Origin: Candidatus Endomicrobium procryptotermitis
GTDB taxonomy: Bacteria; Elusimicrobiota; Endomicrobiia; Endomicrobiales; Endomicrobiaceae
Assembly: GCA_031279415.1 (NCBI GenBank)
Contig: JAITIP010000004.1
Location: 1 to 64,000, forward strand
DNA: 64,000 nucleotides
Reading direction: 5' to 3'
The notes below the pieces were generated by a model that saw only the letters and a list, made by a program, of their open reading frames with translations, was not told where the DNA came from and searched no databases. Below are positions 51,924-61,723 of the stretch, in pieces (the stretch's first letter is position 1; each line of letters begins with the position of its first letter). A program made the position numbers and the translations under genes.

Positions 51924-53185
51924 CATTAATGATTGACGCTCAAAACAAAAAAACTAATAATTTGATAAAAGAGGCCGCTAAAGCGGAATGTCTGAGCGAA
52001 GAATTTATAGCTGAAGGCGCCGCAAACGGCACGATAGTTATTCCAAAAAACGCTAACAGAAAACTTAAAAGAATCGTTGCCATAGGAAAAGGGTTAAAAA
52101 CAAAAGTTAACGCCAATCTCGGCACGTCGCCCGACCATATATCTCTTGATGAGGAATTGGAAAAGCTCAATGTTGCAATCGCGGCGGGCGTGGACGCAGT
52201 TATGGATTTGTCTACCGGAGGCGACCTCACAAAAATAAGGAAAGAAATTCTTAACGCCTCACCTGTTCAAGTCGGTACGGTTCCGATTTACGAAGCAGCT
52301 TGCAGAACGGTAGCAAAAGGTAGAAAAATATCGGAAATTGACGGCGGTGAACTTTTTGAAGTCATAGAAGAACAATGTGAACAAGGTGTAGATTTTATTA
52401 CTGTTCACTGCGGAATAACTAAATCCATAGTTGAAATTCTAAACAGGCAGGGACGTCTTGCCGGAGTTGTCAGCCGCGGCGGCTCTTTTTTGGTTAAAGG
52501 CATAAACGCTACTGGAAAAGAAAATCCGCTCTACGAGCGTTATGACAAACTTCTGGAAATAGCAAAAAAATATGATGTTACTTTATCGTTAGGAGACGGT
52601 TTTCGTCCGGGTGCAATGTTCGACGCTTCCGATGCCGTACAGCTTGGCGAACTTGCCGTTTTAGGCGATCTTGTCTTAAAGGCGAGAAAAGCTGGAGTTC
52701 AGGCAATGATAGAAGGTCCCGGCCATGTTCCGATAGACCAGATAGAAGCAAACGTGCGGCTTGCAAAAAGGCTTGGGCATGATGCCCCTTTATATTTTTT
52801 GGGACCTCTTGTAACAGACATAGCGCCGGGATACGATCATATAACTTCCGCTATAGGCGGAGCTTTAGCTGCTTCTTACGGAGTCGATTTCATATGTTAT
52901 GTTACGCCTGCTGAACATATAAGGCTGCCTGACGTTTCGGACGTTCGCGAGGGCGTTATGGCCGCAAGAATAGCCGGACATGCCGCTGATATAGTAAAAG
53001 GTGTAAAAGGTGCCAAAGAACAAGATAACGAAATGTCAAAATGGCGTAAAGCAAGAGATTGGAATAAACAAAAAGAGTTCTGTATAGATCCACAAAAACT
53101 TGCAAGCGAAAGAGCAAAACTTCCTCCACAGCAGGAAGACGTCTGCACGATGTGCGGAGAATTTTGTGCCATGAGGGACGAATAA
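51920..53185 (+). CDS. thiC: Phosphomethylpyrimidine synthase ThiC
   Basis: A 421-residue radical-SAM enzyme converting AIR to HMP-P in thiamine synthesis. Seen: VNANLGTSPDH near residue 60, PVQVGTVPIYEA, DFITVHCGITKSIVEIL, SRGGSFLVKGI, LSLGDGFRPGAMFDASDAVQ, EGPGHVPIDQI, and the C-terminal 4Fe-4S motif CTMCGEFCAM (CX2CX4C). Length is that of the short bacterial/archaeal form. ATG 51920 with AGAGGA upstream; a second ATG three codons on is possible. Thiamine partner thiD2 lies 4 kb upstream. Confidence 0.96.
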   Translation: MTLMIDAQNKKTNNLIKEAAKAECLSEEFIAEGAANGTIVIPKNANRKLKRIVAIGKGLKTKVNANLGTSPDHISLDEELEKLNVAIAAGVDAVMDLSTGGDLTKIRKEILNASPVQVGTVPIYEAACRTVAKGRKISEIDGGELFEVIEEQCEQGVDFITVHCGITKSIVEILNRQGRLAGVVSRGGSFLVKGINATGKENPLYERYDKLLEIAKKYDVTLSLGDGFRPGAMFDASDAVQLGELAVLGDLVLKARKAGVQAMIEGPGHVPIDQIEANVRLAKRLGHDAPLYFLGPLVTDIAPGYDHITSAIGGALAASYGVDFICYVTPAEHIRLPDVSDVREGVMAARIAGHAADIVKGVKGAKEQDNEMSKWRKARDWNKQKEFCIDPQKLASERAKLPPQQEDVCTMCGEFCAMRDE

Positions 53186-53234
53186 ATCAAAATTACGCTC
53201 AGCGCGTAATAAATTTAATACAGGGAGAGCAGAG

Positions 53235-53711
53235 ATGAGAATTTTATTTGCAGTTTTATTTTTTTTGATTTCGGCGCTGCATCTTTATGCAGCTGACAAA
53301 CTTGTTTTTGACAATTACGGTTTTTCAATAGACAAACTTACATTTTCTGAAAAAGAAACACCTGAAAATTTTCAGGCCATTATCATGTTTTTGCCGGGCG
53401 ACGTGACTTTTACGCCTAACGTCAACGTACAAAAGCAAAGATTTGCCGCTACAGCAGACGAATATGTGAAGCTGTCCATTGAGCAGTTTGAAGATTTCGG
53501 TATGAGGCTTATAGAAAAAAAACAAAACGAAAAATTTGCAACTTTTGAGTACACTGCATCGATGGGTGGAAAAGATTTGCATTTTTATGCTAAAGCCATT
53601 TTTTCAAAAGGTTACGTATATCTCGTAACAGGCACGGCCCTCGTATCGCAATGGGATAAAGTCGGAAAAATTTTAAAGAAAAATGTTGATTCACTGGAAG
53701 TATTAAAATAA
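53235..53711 (+). CDS. Small exported protein of unknown function (PsbP/DUF1795-like fold suspected)
   Basis: A 158-residue protein with a signal peptide (ILFAVLFFLISALHLYAAD) and a compact mixed alpha/beta domain. FDNYGFSIDKL, then PGDVTFTPNVNV, EYVKLSIEQFEDFG, FEYTASMGGKDLHFYAKAIF and KGYVYLVTGTA follow the strand order of the Mog1/PsbP-like and DUF1795 (DcrB) families; the resemblance is by eye. A GGGAGAG site precedes the ATG. Probably periplasmic; function unknown. Stands between thiC and thrB. Confidence 0.75.
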   Translation: MRILFAVLFFLISALHLYAADKLVFDNYGFSIDKLTFSEKETPENFQAIIMFLPGDVTFTPNVNVQKQRFAATADEYVKLSIEQFEDFGMRLIEKKQNEKFATFEYTASMGGKDLHFYAKAIFSKGYVYLVTGTALVSQWDKVGKILKKNVDSLEVLK

Positions 53712-53768
53712 AACCTTTTATCCAAATTGATATAATTTTACACAAAATAGAGTTAAGGAATAAAAAAA

Positions 53769-54683
53769 ATGAAAGTAAAAATGCGCGTGCCTGCTACTAC
53801 GGCAAATTTAGGTCCGGGTTTTGACATTTTCGGAGCCGCTTTATCTTTGTACAACGAGTTTGAAGCAGAATATGTTCCCAATGCCAATAGGACAAAATTT
53901 GAACTGAAAGGAGACGGGAAAAAGGTTCTTCCAAAAGGTGATAAAAATCTTCTCTGGAAAGCTATGTCGGAAACCTTTAAATTTCTCAAATGCGATAAAT
54001 ATAATTTGAGAAATTTAAATATCGCCATAAAAACCAGCATACCGCTCAGCGGTGGGCTGGGTTCAAGCGCATCGGCAATAATAGGCGGTATTGCCTTGGC
54101 AAACGTTTTGTGCGGAGATAAACTCGATAAACTACAAATTGCACGGCTTGGCATGAAAATAGAAGGACATCCCGATAATATAGCTCCGGCCGTTTACGGT
54201 GGTCTTTGTGTCTGCTACAAAAACGAAGAAGGACTCAGCGATGTTATGGCTCTTCCCATACCAAAAGCAAAGGTCGTATTATGCGTACCTTCCTTTGAGC
54301 TTAGAACAAAACGTTCAAGACAGATTTTGCCTAAACAGATAGATTTGCAAGATGTGGTTTTCAATGCGTCAAGAGTGGCAATGCTTACTGCCGCTTTTTG
54401 CACAGGAAATTATAAGCTGCTGCGCATCGGCATGCAGGACAAACTGCATCAGCCTTACAGAGGAAAAATGATTCCTGCAATGAACGCAGTCATAAAATCG
54501 GCAATGGATAGCGGCGCATACGGGGCATTTTTGTCGGGATCAGGACCTTCAATAGCAGCTTTTTGCGGCGGAAAAGACTGCGGGAAAATAGAAAAAACCA
54601 TGATAAAAGTCTGGAAAAAAGAAAGCGTGGCGGTAAAGTCGTACATATTGGATTTTGACATAAAAGGCGTTACAAAAATATAA
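53769..54683 (+). CDS. thrB: Homoserine kinase
   Basis: A 304-residue GHMP kinase phosphorylating homoserine on the way to threonine. Seen: RVPATTANLGPGFDIFGAAL, the ATP loop IPLSGGLGSSASAIIGG, KIEGHPDNIAPAVYGGL and GAFLSGSGPSIAAF. Full length. TATAAT at 53731-53736 and AAGGA before the ATG suggest its own promoter. With lysC at 56.8 kb it covers two aspartate-family steps; thrC and hom are not in the window. Confidence 0.95.
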   Translation: MKVKMRVPATTANLGPGFDIFGAALSLYNEFEAEYVPNANRTKFELKGDGKKVLPKGDKNLLWKAMSETFKFLKCDKYNLRNLNIAIKTSIPLSGGLGSSASAIIGGIALANVLCGDKLDKLQIARLGMKIEGHPDNIAPAVYGGLCVCYKNEEGLSDVMALPIPKAKVVLCVPSFELRTKRSRQILPKQIDLQDVVFNASRVAMLTAAFCTGNYKLLRIGMQDKLHQPYRGKMIPAMNAVIKSAMDSGAYGAFLSGSGPSIAAFCGGKDCGKIEKTMIKVWKKESVAVKSYILDFDIKGVTKI

Positions 54684-54698
54684 AGCCCGTTAAAGCAA

Positions 54699-54720
54699 CA
54701 GCTTATATGTACGTAAGCTG
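54699..54720 (+). terminator. Possible terminator hairpin after thrB
   Basis: CAGCTTA (54699-54705) and TAAGCTG (54714-54720) form a 7-base stem with an 8-base loop, followed by CCAATTTTT. Short stem, weak T-run. Confidence 0.45.
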
Positions 54721-54795
54721 CCAATTTTTGCCAAGACATGCCTAAACAATAAAATTTTCGTTTAAAAATGTTTGAAAAAAAGCAGATTCAAGCTG

Positions 54796-56316
54796 CTAAT
54801 GCGCTGGCTGCTTGTCCATCTTAACTATGCCTTTCTGCACATACACTTTTTCTTGCGTATAATACCAGCTATTAGTAAGTTCCTGCGTTCTATATTTTGA
54901 CAAATCCACTTTTTCTTCTATAGCTCTTTCCACTAAAACATAAAACTCCGAATACTTTTGTGGAATATTATCTATATTATGCGTAAAAAAATATTTCTGC
55001 TCATCTAAAAAGTGTGGAATAATCTCTTCGGCTTTCCAAGTTTTCTCTAAAATTATTACAACTGGAATTTGTGCCTCTTTTAAAAACTCAAATTTTGCAG
55101 CCTTGCCTTTAAAAAGGGCGTCTATTTTATCAGCATTAACTGAATTGAGGCTAAAAGCCAAACATATTGCCGCAATGCCGGCATAAAAAATTTTCTTATT
55201 TTGTATGTTTACTATAAACGCGGCGATAATTATTGAAAAAAGCGGAAAGACAGACATAATGTAACGCACTGTTTTATACGGTGCATACAGTAATACCCCG
55301 AGAAATAAAAAAGCGCAAAGAGAAACAGCCATTTGATTTGGCGAAACAATTATTTTTGTTCCGAGTTTTAAGAAATAAACGCTTATTATAGATAATAAAA
55401 CTATTATGACAGATGTGGAAAAATAATATTCATGCAAAATTTCACAAGTTTTATTAAAAACAAAACCAATATTTGAAAGGAAATTAGCATTGCCGGCTGC
55501 TGCAATCATCTCTTTGCCTCGATATGAAGAAAAGCCTTGAAAATACTGAAGATAAAACAATTTTAAAAAAATTAAAGACAACAGTATAATCCCGAAATAT
55601 ACAATTAAATTTCTGCCTAAATGAAGTTTATAATTGCAGCAAATAAAATATATTAAGAGCAGCGTGACAAATATAATTGAGTAATAGTGGGTAAGCAAAG
55701 TCAATGCAAGAATTAAACTTGCTGCAAAGCAGAATTTAACATCTTTAAAGATATTGCCACTTTTAAACAATAATCTCGGGTTATGCAAAAATCTAAAAAC
55801 ACAGAAAGCAAAAATGATAAAAAATGTTTCTTGCAATTGGTACGGACGGATAAAAATAGTATTTGAAATTGTTCCACTTGAAATAAACGCCAGAAAACAT
55901 GCGGCATAAGACAATGCCTTATTTCTGCCAAATAAAAGCATTGCCAGAAAATAAAACGCTAAAAACGATATTGAAAATAAAATAAGATTTAAAATTGCCG
56001 ACCGGGCAATTATCGTTTTCATATCATATGTTTTAAGTCCTGTAAAAGCAATTCTTAACAAAGAATAATAAAAATTAGTGTGGGGGCTGTCTGTATTTTT
56101 AAGCCATAAGTTTTTTATGTCATTTAAAACGTCTTTTAGCGTATCGTCGTCAAAAAAGCATCTTTCTTTTATTTCTTTTCCAGACATTTCTCTATCTTTT
56201 GGCAGTAACTCATTAATACGAGAGTTATGATTGCAGACTGTAATACTTGCAACTTCATCAACATGCAGAGATTCTTTTTGGCAAAACCAATAGACCCTAA
56301 ACGAAAGCAGTGTCAA
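54796..56316 (-). CDS. Polytopic membrane glycosyltransferase-like protein (GT39/ArnT type), ATG out of frame
   Basis: A 506-codon frame from a TTG at 56316. About ten or more transmembrane helices, a first periplasmic loop with HVDEVAS (the acidic Asp-Glu of GT-C transferases) and a C-terminal soluble part (EKTWKAEEIIPHFLDE). This is the layout of dolichyl/undecaprenyl-phosphate-sugar mannosyl- or arabinosyl-type transferases, which glycosylate lipids or proteins in the periplasm. The TTG cuts into the first helix: the open frame continues upstream through SLIILFIIYL. The only nearby ATG (56407) lies beyond a 7-bp tandem repeat and is one base out of frame with this protein. Two copies instead of three would join them. 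Off-state contingency gene or fresh frameshift. Confidence 0.75.
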   Translation of the reverse strand: MTLLSFRVYWFCQKESLHVDEVASITVCNHNSRINELLPKDREMSGKEIKERCFFDDDTLKDVLNDIKNLWLKNTDSPHTNFYYSLLRIAFTGLKTYDMKTIIARSAILNLILFSISFLAFYFLAMLLFGRNKALSYAACFLAFISSGTISNTIFIRPYQLQETFFIIFAFCVFRFLHNPRLLFKSGNIFKDVKFCFAASLILALTLLTHYYSIIFVTLLLIYFICCNYKLHLGRNLIVYFGIILLSLIFLKLFYLQYFQGFSSYRGKEMIAAAGNANFLSNIGFVFNKTCEILHEYYFSTSVIIVLLSIISVYFLKLGTKIIVSPNQMAVSLCAFLFLGVLLYAPYKTVRYIMSVFPLFSIIIAAFIVNIQNKKIFYAGIAAICLAFSLNSVNADKIDALFKGKAAKFEFLKEAQIPVVIILEKTWKAEEIIPHFLDEQKYFFTHNIDNIPQKYSEFYVLVERAIEEKVDLSKYRTQELTNSWYYTQEKVYVQKGIVKMDKQPAH

Positions 56317-56374
56317 GTAAATTATAAATAATATTATCAGGCTTAAAGTATTGCTTTTAATGAAAGCTTTCTTA

Positions 56375-56397
56375 GGCTGTTGGCTGTTGGCTGTTGG
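56375..56397. repeat. Heptanucleotide tandem repeat, GGCTGTT x3
   Basis: Three exact 7-base units (56375-56381, 56382-56388, 56389-56395) plus GG. On the minus strand they lie inside the first codons after ATG 56407. With three units the frame hits TAA right after the repeat; with two or five it enters the glycosyltransferase frame. Confidence 0.9.
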
Positions 56398-56577
56398 AGA
56401 AAATCATTTTTTATCTATCTCAATTTAATATTAGACGGCTAAAAAACAGGTTGAAATTACATAAGTCGCATAAATCTTATTTTTATTATCATTTTAAAAA
56501 GCTTTTGTCTACCAAAAATATAATGTTATTTTAACTTTGTTACGTCTCCATTTGAAAACATCTTAGAATTTTCCAGC

Positions 56578-56700
56578 TCAACACATCAATGCAACAGTAG
56601 AATTAAAGACCTCCTGTGATGTAAGATAGTTAAAGTATTTCCTTGGTCTGTTGTTAAGCCAAAATTCTACTGCTGGATTAACTTCTTTCTTTTGCTTCGT
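56578..56700 (-). mobile_element. IS30-family transposase remnant (C-terminal end)
   Basis: Minus-strand codons read EVNPAVEFWLNNRPRKYFNY, then LTSQEVFNSTVALMC and a stop (56578-56580). The LNNRPRK...L(T)SQEVF pattern is the end of IS30-type transposases (LN.RPRK.L...TP.EVF). An in-frame stop lies just upstream, and nothing readable precedes it, so only this 3' end survives. No terminal inverted repeat was recognised. Confidence 0.7.
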
Positions 56701-56732
56701 TTAGCATGTTGAACTTGGTAACGGAAAATTTG

Positions 56733-56762
56733 TTGTCTAAACTTAAAAAAGTTTTATATAAT
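56733..56762 (+). promoter_or_regulatory. Promoter for the lysC-to-ilv run
   Basis: TTGTCT (56733-56738), an 18-base spacer and TATAAT (56757-56762), about 30 bases ahead of the lysC ATG and its AAAGGAG ribosome site. Confidence 0.55.
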
Positions 56763-56795
56763 GTTTAAATATTATCTATTTAAAGGAGAAGCGAG

Positions 56796-58025
56796 ATGGG
56801 AGTGGTTGTGATGAAGTTTGGCGGTTCGTCGGTTGCCGACGCCGATAAAATGAAACTCGTTGCCAGAAAAATCATTGCTAAGAAAAAAGCAGGAAATAAA
56901 GTTGTGGCAGTCGTTTCTGCCCCCGGAGACACCACGGATGACCTTCTTGAAATGGCGGATAAAATTACGTCAAATCCTCCGGCGAGAGAAATGGATATGC
57001 TTCTTGCCACAGGAGAAATGGTTTCGATTTCGCTTCTTGCCATGTCCGTGGATTCCATGGGCGAAAATGTTATTTCTATGACAGGACCTCAGGCTGGGAT
57101 TTCCGCCGATGCGGATCATTCACGCGCGCGAATAAAAAAAATTAACTCTAAAAAAGTTAAAATACATCTTGCCAAAAACAATATAGTAATCGTTGCTGGT
57201 TTTCAGGCTATAAACCCAAAAGGCGACATAACAACTTTAGGAAGAGGCGGTTCAGATTTGACCGCAGTGGCTCTGGCAGCAGCCTTGAATGCCGACTTGT
57301 GCGAGATATATTCCGACGTTGAAGGCGTGTTTACCGCTGATCCGAGAGTTGTCAAAAATGCTAGAAAAATAGATTTTATCTCTTATGAAGAAATGCTTGA
57401 AATGGCGGGAGCCGGAGCTCAGGTTCTCCAGAGCAGAAGCATTGAAGTGGCAAAAAAGTTCAGCGTTGAAATTCATTCCAGAAGCACATTCAGCGACAAT
57501 ATAGGAACAATAATAACAAGCGAAGAAAAAATCGGGAGGAAAAAGATGGAAGCATTGCTCGTTTCCGGAGTAACATTTGATAAAAATCAGGTAAAATTTA
57601 CGATAATCGATTTGCCAGATATGCCAGGTGTCGCTGCAAAAATTTTTGGACGTCTTGCAAAAATCGGTGTAAACGTAGATATGATTATTCAATCCGCAGC
57701 AGTGGATAAAAAGAATGACATATCTTTTACCGTAAGTAAAGCAGACATGAAAAAGACACAGTTAGAGCTTGGCAAGACAGCTTTGGAACTTAAAGCATCA
57801 AGTGTCATATGCGATGAGCACGTTGCTAAAGTTTCTGTAGTCGGCATAGGCATGAGGAGCAATCCAGGAGTCGCCGCACAGATGTTTGAAATACTGTCAA
57901 AAAAAGGCATAAACATAGAAATGATTTCAACAAGTGAAATAAAAATTTCATGTATAGTTGACGAAACGGATACGGTTAAAGCCGTGGAAGAATTGCATAA
58001 AGGTTTTAAACTTTCAAAAAAATGA
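56796..58025 (+). CDS. lysC: Aspartate kinase
   Basis: A 409-residue monofunctional aspartokinase, the first step to lysine, threonine, methionine and diaminopimelate for peptidoglycan. Seen: MKFGGSSVADADKMK, VVAVVSAPGDTTDDLLEMA, FQAINPKGDITTLGRGGSDLTAVALAAAL, EIYSDVEGVFTADPRVV and MLEMAGAGAQVLQSRSIEVAKKF. Two ACT domains in the C-terminal third (GVTFDKNQVKFTIIDLPDMPGVAAKIF and VGIGMRSNPGVAAQMFEIL) imply feedback control by lysine and/or threonine. AAAGGAG upstream of the ATG. The stop overlaps the next gene as ATGA. Confidence 0.96.
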   Translation: MGVVVMKFGGSSVADADKMKLVARKIIAKKKAGNKVVAVVSAPGDTTDDLLEMADKITSNPPAREMDMLLATGEMVSISLLAMSVDSMGENVISMTGPQAGISADADHSRARIKKINSKKVKIHLAKNNIVIVAGFQAINPKGDITTLGRGGSDLTAVALAAALNADLCEIYSDVEGVFTADPRVVKNARKIDFISYEEMLEMAGAGAQVLQSRSIEVAKKFSVEIHSRSTFSDNIGTIITSEEKIGRKKMEALLVSGVTFDKNQVKFTIIDLPDMPGVAAKIFGRLAKIGVNVDMIIQSAAVDKKNDISFTVSKADMKKTQLELGKTALELKASSVICDEHVAKVSVVGIGMRSNPGVAAQMFEILSKKGINIEMISTSEIKISCIVDETDTVKAVEELHKGFKLSKK

Positions 58026-58459
58026 AAAACATAAAAGGGTTTACTCTTATAGAACTCATAGTCGTAATTGTCATCATCGGGATTTTAACGTTAGTTTCTC
58101 TTCCGATTTACAGAGGTTATGTCCTTAAATCGAAAATAACAGAAGGCAGATCTCTTGCAGCTTCGATTATAACGGCGCAGAGAGTATATTATTCTGAAAA
58201 TGGAGAATGGTATATTATCAACGATTGGGTTGAAGAAAGTACGGTACTTACTGTAGATGCCAGACAGAATAATTATTTTAGAAAAGCAAAAACTGGCATT
58301 TCAAATAAATATGCAAATGTTATAAGCGCCGCAGCTTTTTCAGAAAATGAAAATATAATCGTTTATCAGTTCTGGCCGATGGATATGCAGCTGCCTGCAC
58401 ATTATCCTAGATGGCTTATCACCGACGGCAGTGACGCCGTAATTTCCGAAGAATGGTAG
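58022..58459 (+). CDS. Type IV pilin-like / pseudopilin protein
   Basis: A 145-residue prepilin. A short basic leader is followed by GFTLIELIVVIVIIGILTLVS, the class III cleavage site (after Gly, with Phe+1 and Glu+5) and hydrophobic N-helix, then a globular domain with aromatic residues (YYSENGEWYIINDWVEES). Cleaved by PilD and assembled into type IV pili or a type II secretion pseudopilus. No other pilus gene is near. It overlaps lysC by four bases (ATGA), so it is translationally tied to an amino-acid gene, which is odd. Confidence 0.9.
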   Translation: MKNIKGFTLIELIVVIVIIGILTLVSLPIYRGYVLKSKITEGRSLAASIITAQRVYYSENGEWYIINDWVEESTVLTVDARQNNYFRKAKTGISNKYANVISAAAFSENENIIVYQFWPMDMQLPAHYPRWLITDGSDAVISEEW

Positions 58460-58471
58460 TTTCAGGGAATA

Positions 58472-60058
58472 ATGATGAAAAAAATTTTAATACTTGATGC
58501 TACACTAAGAGATGGCTCGCAGGGAGCTGGAATATCTTTCGGCGTTGAAGATAAAATAAAAATAACAAAAGCTCTGGATGGGTTTGGTGTCGATTATATT
58601 GAAGGCGGCTGGCCGGGTTCGAATCCAAAAGACGAACTGTTTTTTTCTAAGGCTAAGAAGCTTGTTTTAAAAAATTCAAAACTTACTGCTTTTAGTTCCA
58701 CACGACGCAAAAATATAAAAGTATATGAAGACTGCAATCTTAAAGCCGTCATAAGTTCTGGAGTGAAAGCGGTGTGTATTTTCGGAAAATCATGGGACTT
58801 ACACGTAAAAGTTGCTCTTAAAACGACCTATGAAGAAAATTTAAAAATGATTTTTGAAAGTGTATCTTTTTTGAAATCAAAAAATATAGAAGTGATATAT
58901 GACGCGGAACATTTTTTTGACGGATACAAAAGCAATAAAGAGTATGCGCTGCTGACAATCAAAACTGCATGGGACGCCGGCGCTTCAGTGATATGTTTAT
59001 GTGATACCAACGGTGGAATGATTCCTTCGGATATATGTGGAGCGGTTAAAGCTGTAAAAGAGGCTTTCCCAAAAATGCCGCTAGGCATACATGCGCATAA
59101 CGATTCCGGCTGCGCAGTGGCTAACTCTATATCGGCCGTTGAAGAGGGATGTATAATGGTTCAGGGAACGATAAACGGACTTGGGGAAAGATGTGGAAAT
59201 GCGAATTTGTGTTCGATAATTCCCGGACTGCAAATAAAAAGAGGCTACAAATGTGTTCTTGAAAAAAATCTTTTCAAACTTACAGAACTTTCAAGGTACG
59301 TCGATGAAATAGCAAACCTTATACCGAACGACGCCAAACCTTACGTAGGCAGAAACGCTTTTGCTCATAAAGCGGGCATGCATGTTTCCGCCGTCAAAAG
59401 AAATTCGAAAACTTACGAACACATAGACCCTGCTCTCGTGGGAAACGAGAGACATATTTTGGTAAGCGATTTGTCGGGAAAGAGTAATGTCATTTCCAAA
59501 GCCGCGGAGATGTCCATAGTGCTCGAAGACGAGGAAAACATAAAAAAAGTAATAAATATAGTCAAAGAAAAAGAAAACAAAGGCTATCAGTATGAAGATG
59601 CCAACGGTTCTTTTTATCTTCTGACAAAAAAAACGATTGAATTGTTTAAACCTTTTTTCTCTCTTAAAAGTTACAGAGTGTCCGTCGAAAAAGATGCAGA
59701 CGGAAATATAGTTTCAGAAGCCACGGTCAAGCTCGATATAAAAGGTAAAGAGGAACATACTGTAGCCGAAGGGGAAGGACCGGTCAATGCTTTGGACAAT
59801 TGTCTTAGAAAAGCTTTGGTAAAATATTATCCTGTTATAAAAGATGTTTTTCTTACAGATTTTAAAGTCAGAGTGGTAAACAGCGATGCAAATACCGCGG
59901 CAAAAGTGAGAGTGCTTATAGAATCTTCGGATTCCTCAAAAAGCTGGGGAACTGTCGGGGTAGACGAAAACATAATAGACGCCTCATGGCAGGCCTTGTC
60001 CGATGCAGTTGAATATGAATTGATAAAAACGGCAAATAAAAAAACAAAAAGAAAATAA
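58472..60058 (+). CDS. cimA: (R)-citramalate synthase
   Basis: A 528-residue DRE-TIM metallolyase of the CimA type. It condenses pyruvate with acetyl-CoA to citramalate, giving isoleucine without threonine. Seen: [60 protein letters not shown] and [16 protein letters not shown] (metal-binding HxH), [12 protein letters not shown], then a C-terminal regulatory domain. The WPGSNPKD motif distinguishes citramalate synthases from LeuA. A second ATG follows the first. Followed by ilvD and ilvB, consistent with a branched-chain operon. Confidence 0.94.
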   Translation: MMKKILILDATLRDGSQGAGISFGVEDKIKITKALDGFGVDYIEGGWPGSNPKDELFFSKAKKLVLKNSKLTAFSSTRRKNIKVYEDCNLKAVISSGVKAVCIFGKSWDLHVKVALKTTYEENLKMIFESVSFLKSKNIEVIYDAEHFFDGYKSNKEYALLTIKTAWDAGASVICLCDTNGGMIPSDICGAVKAVKEAFPKMPLGIHAHNDSGCAVANSISAVEEGCIMVQGTINGLGERCGNANLCSIIPGLQIKRGYKCVLEKNLFKLTELSRYVDEIANLIPNDAKPYVGRNAFAHKAGMHVSAVKRNSKTYEHIDPALVGNERHILVSDLSGKSNVISKAAEMSIVLEDEENIKKVINIVKEKENKGYQYEDANGSFYLLTKKTIELFKPFFSLKSYRVSVEKDADGNIVSEATVKLDIKGKEEHTVAEGEGPVNALDNCLRKALVKYYPVIKDVFLTDFKVRVVNSDANTAAKVRVLIESSDSSKSWGTVGVDENIIDASWQALSDAVEYELIKTANKKTKRK

Positions 60059-60068
60059 TGAGGAAAAA

Positions 60069-61718
60069 ATGAGAAGCGACCAAATAAAAAAAGGAGCCGT
60101 AAGAGCGCCGAATCGCTGTTTACTGTATTCTACTGGAGTGAGCCCAAAAGATTTGAACAAACCTTTTATAGGCGTCGCTTCATCCTTTACGGATTTGGTT
60201 CCTGGTCACGTTTCAATGCGCGAATTGGAAAGATATATAGAAAGAGGTATTGCCGCAGGCGGCGGAGTTCCCTTTATTTTCGGAGCGCCGGCGGTTTGCG
60301 ACGGTATAGCTATGGGTCACAGCGGAATGCATTATTCGCTTGCTTCGAGAGAAATTATTGCTGATTTAATCGAAACTGTTTCTAATGCACATATGCTTGA
60401 CGGGCTGGTTTTGTTGTCTAACTGCGACAAAGTTACTCCGGGCATGCTTATGGCCGCAGCAAGACTTAATATTCCTTCCATAGTTGTTACAGCGGGTGCA
60501 ATGATGACTGGAATGTATGAAAAAAAAAGGCGTTCGATGGTAAGAGACACTTTTGAAGCAGTAGGGCAGTTTCAAGCGGGCAAAATTGATGAAAAACGGC
60601 TTGAAGAACTGGAAATGGCTGCATGTCCTGGTGCAGGAGCTTGTCAGGGAATGTATACAGCGAACACAATGGCATGTCTTACCGAAACTATGGGAATGTC
60701 TCTGTGCGGCTGTGCAACAGCTTTAGCTGTAAGCGCAAAGAAAAAAAGAATAGCTTACGAGTCAGGCGTAAAAATCGTTGAACTTGTAAAAGAAAATATA
60801 GTTCCAAGACAGATAATGACTTTAGACGCGTTTAAAAATGCCATTACCGCGGATATGGCCTTAGGCGGTTCAACAAATACGGTTTTACATCTTCCCGCGA
60901 TTGCACATGAAGCAGGCATAGATTTGCCGCTCGAACTATTTGACGAAATTTCCAAAAAAACTTCGCAGATTTGTTGTCTGGAACCTGCCGGTGACCATTA
61001 TATGGAAGATTTAGACAATGCCGGCGGAATGCCAGCGGTTCTGTCGGCTTTACGGAAAGAACTTAAATCCTCAAAAACCGTTACCGGTCATGATATTCTT
61101 AAAATTGCCAAAGAAGGAAAAATATTGGACGGTGATATTATAAGGGCTGAAAATCCATATAAAACTGAAGGAGGCATTGCCATTTTAAGAGGAAACATAG
61201 CTCCTGACGGCTGTGTTGTTAAACAGGCTGCCGTAAGCGAAAAAATGAAAGTATTTTCAGGAAGGGCAAGAGTATTTAACTGTGAAGATGATGCGATGAA
61301 AGCCATTTTGGACAACAAAATTGTTTCAGGAGATATAGTGGTTATAAGATACGAAGGTCCCGCAGGTGGACCCGGAATGAGAGAGATGTTGAGCCCCACA
61401 AGCGCGCTTCACGGGATGGGATTAAGCGACAGCGTGGCTTTGCTTACCGACGGACGTTTTTCAGGAGGAACAAGAGGACCTTGCATAGGACATATTTCTC
61501 CGGAAGCGGCAAGCGGCGGAGCTATAGCTGCCATAGAAGAAGGAGATATAATAAATATTGATATACCGAAGAGGACTTTAAATGCTAAACTTTCACAAGA
61601 AACAATAGAAAACAGAATGGCAAAAACCGTCAAACCTGAACCGAAAATAAAAGTGGGCTATATGGCTAGATATGCAAAACTTGTACAATCGGCCAGTACG
61701 GGAGCAGTTTTAAAGTAA
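60069..61718 (+). CDS. ilvD: Dihydroxy-acid dehydratase
   Basis: A 549-residue Fe-S dehydratase, third step of valine/isoleucine synthesis. Seen: [93 protein letters not shown] (cluster Cys) and [19 protein letters not shown] with [12 protein letters not shown]. Intact. It starts 10 bases after cimA with AGGAAAAA before the ATG. Confidence 0.97.
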   Translation: MRSDQIKKGAVRAPNRCLLYSTGVSPKDLNKPFIGVASSFTDLVPGHVSMRELERYIERGIAAGGGVPFIFGAPAVCDGIAMGHSGMHYSLASREIIADLIETVSNAHMLDGLVLLSNCDKVTPGMLMAAARLNIPSIVVTAGAMMTGMYEKKRRSMVRDTFEAVGQFQAGKIDEKRLEELEMAACPGAGACQGMYTANTMACLTETMGMSLCGCATALAVSAKKKRIAYESGVKIVELVKENIVPRQIMTLDAFKNAITADMALGGSTNTVLHLPAIAHEAGIDLPLELFDEISKKTSQICCLEPAGDHYMEDLDNAGGMPAVLSALRKELKSSKTVTGHDILKIAKEGKILDGDIIRAENPYKTEGGIAILRGNIAPDGCVVKQAAVSEKMKVFSGRARVFNCEDDAMKAILDNKIVSGDIVVIRYEGPAGGPGMREMLSPTSALHGMGLSDSVALLTDGRFSGGTRGPCIGHISPEAASGGAIAAIEEGDIINIDIPKRTLNAKLSQETIENRMAKTVKPEPKIKVGYMARYAKLVQSASTGAVLK

Positions 61719-61723
61719 TCTTT

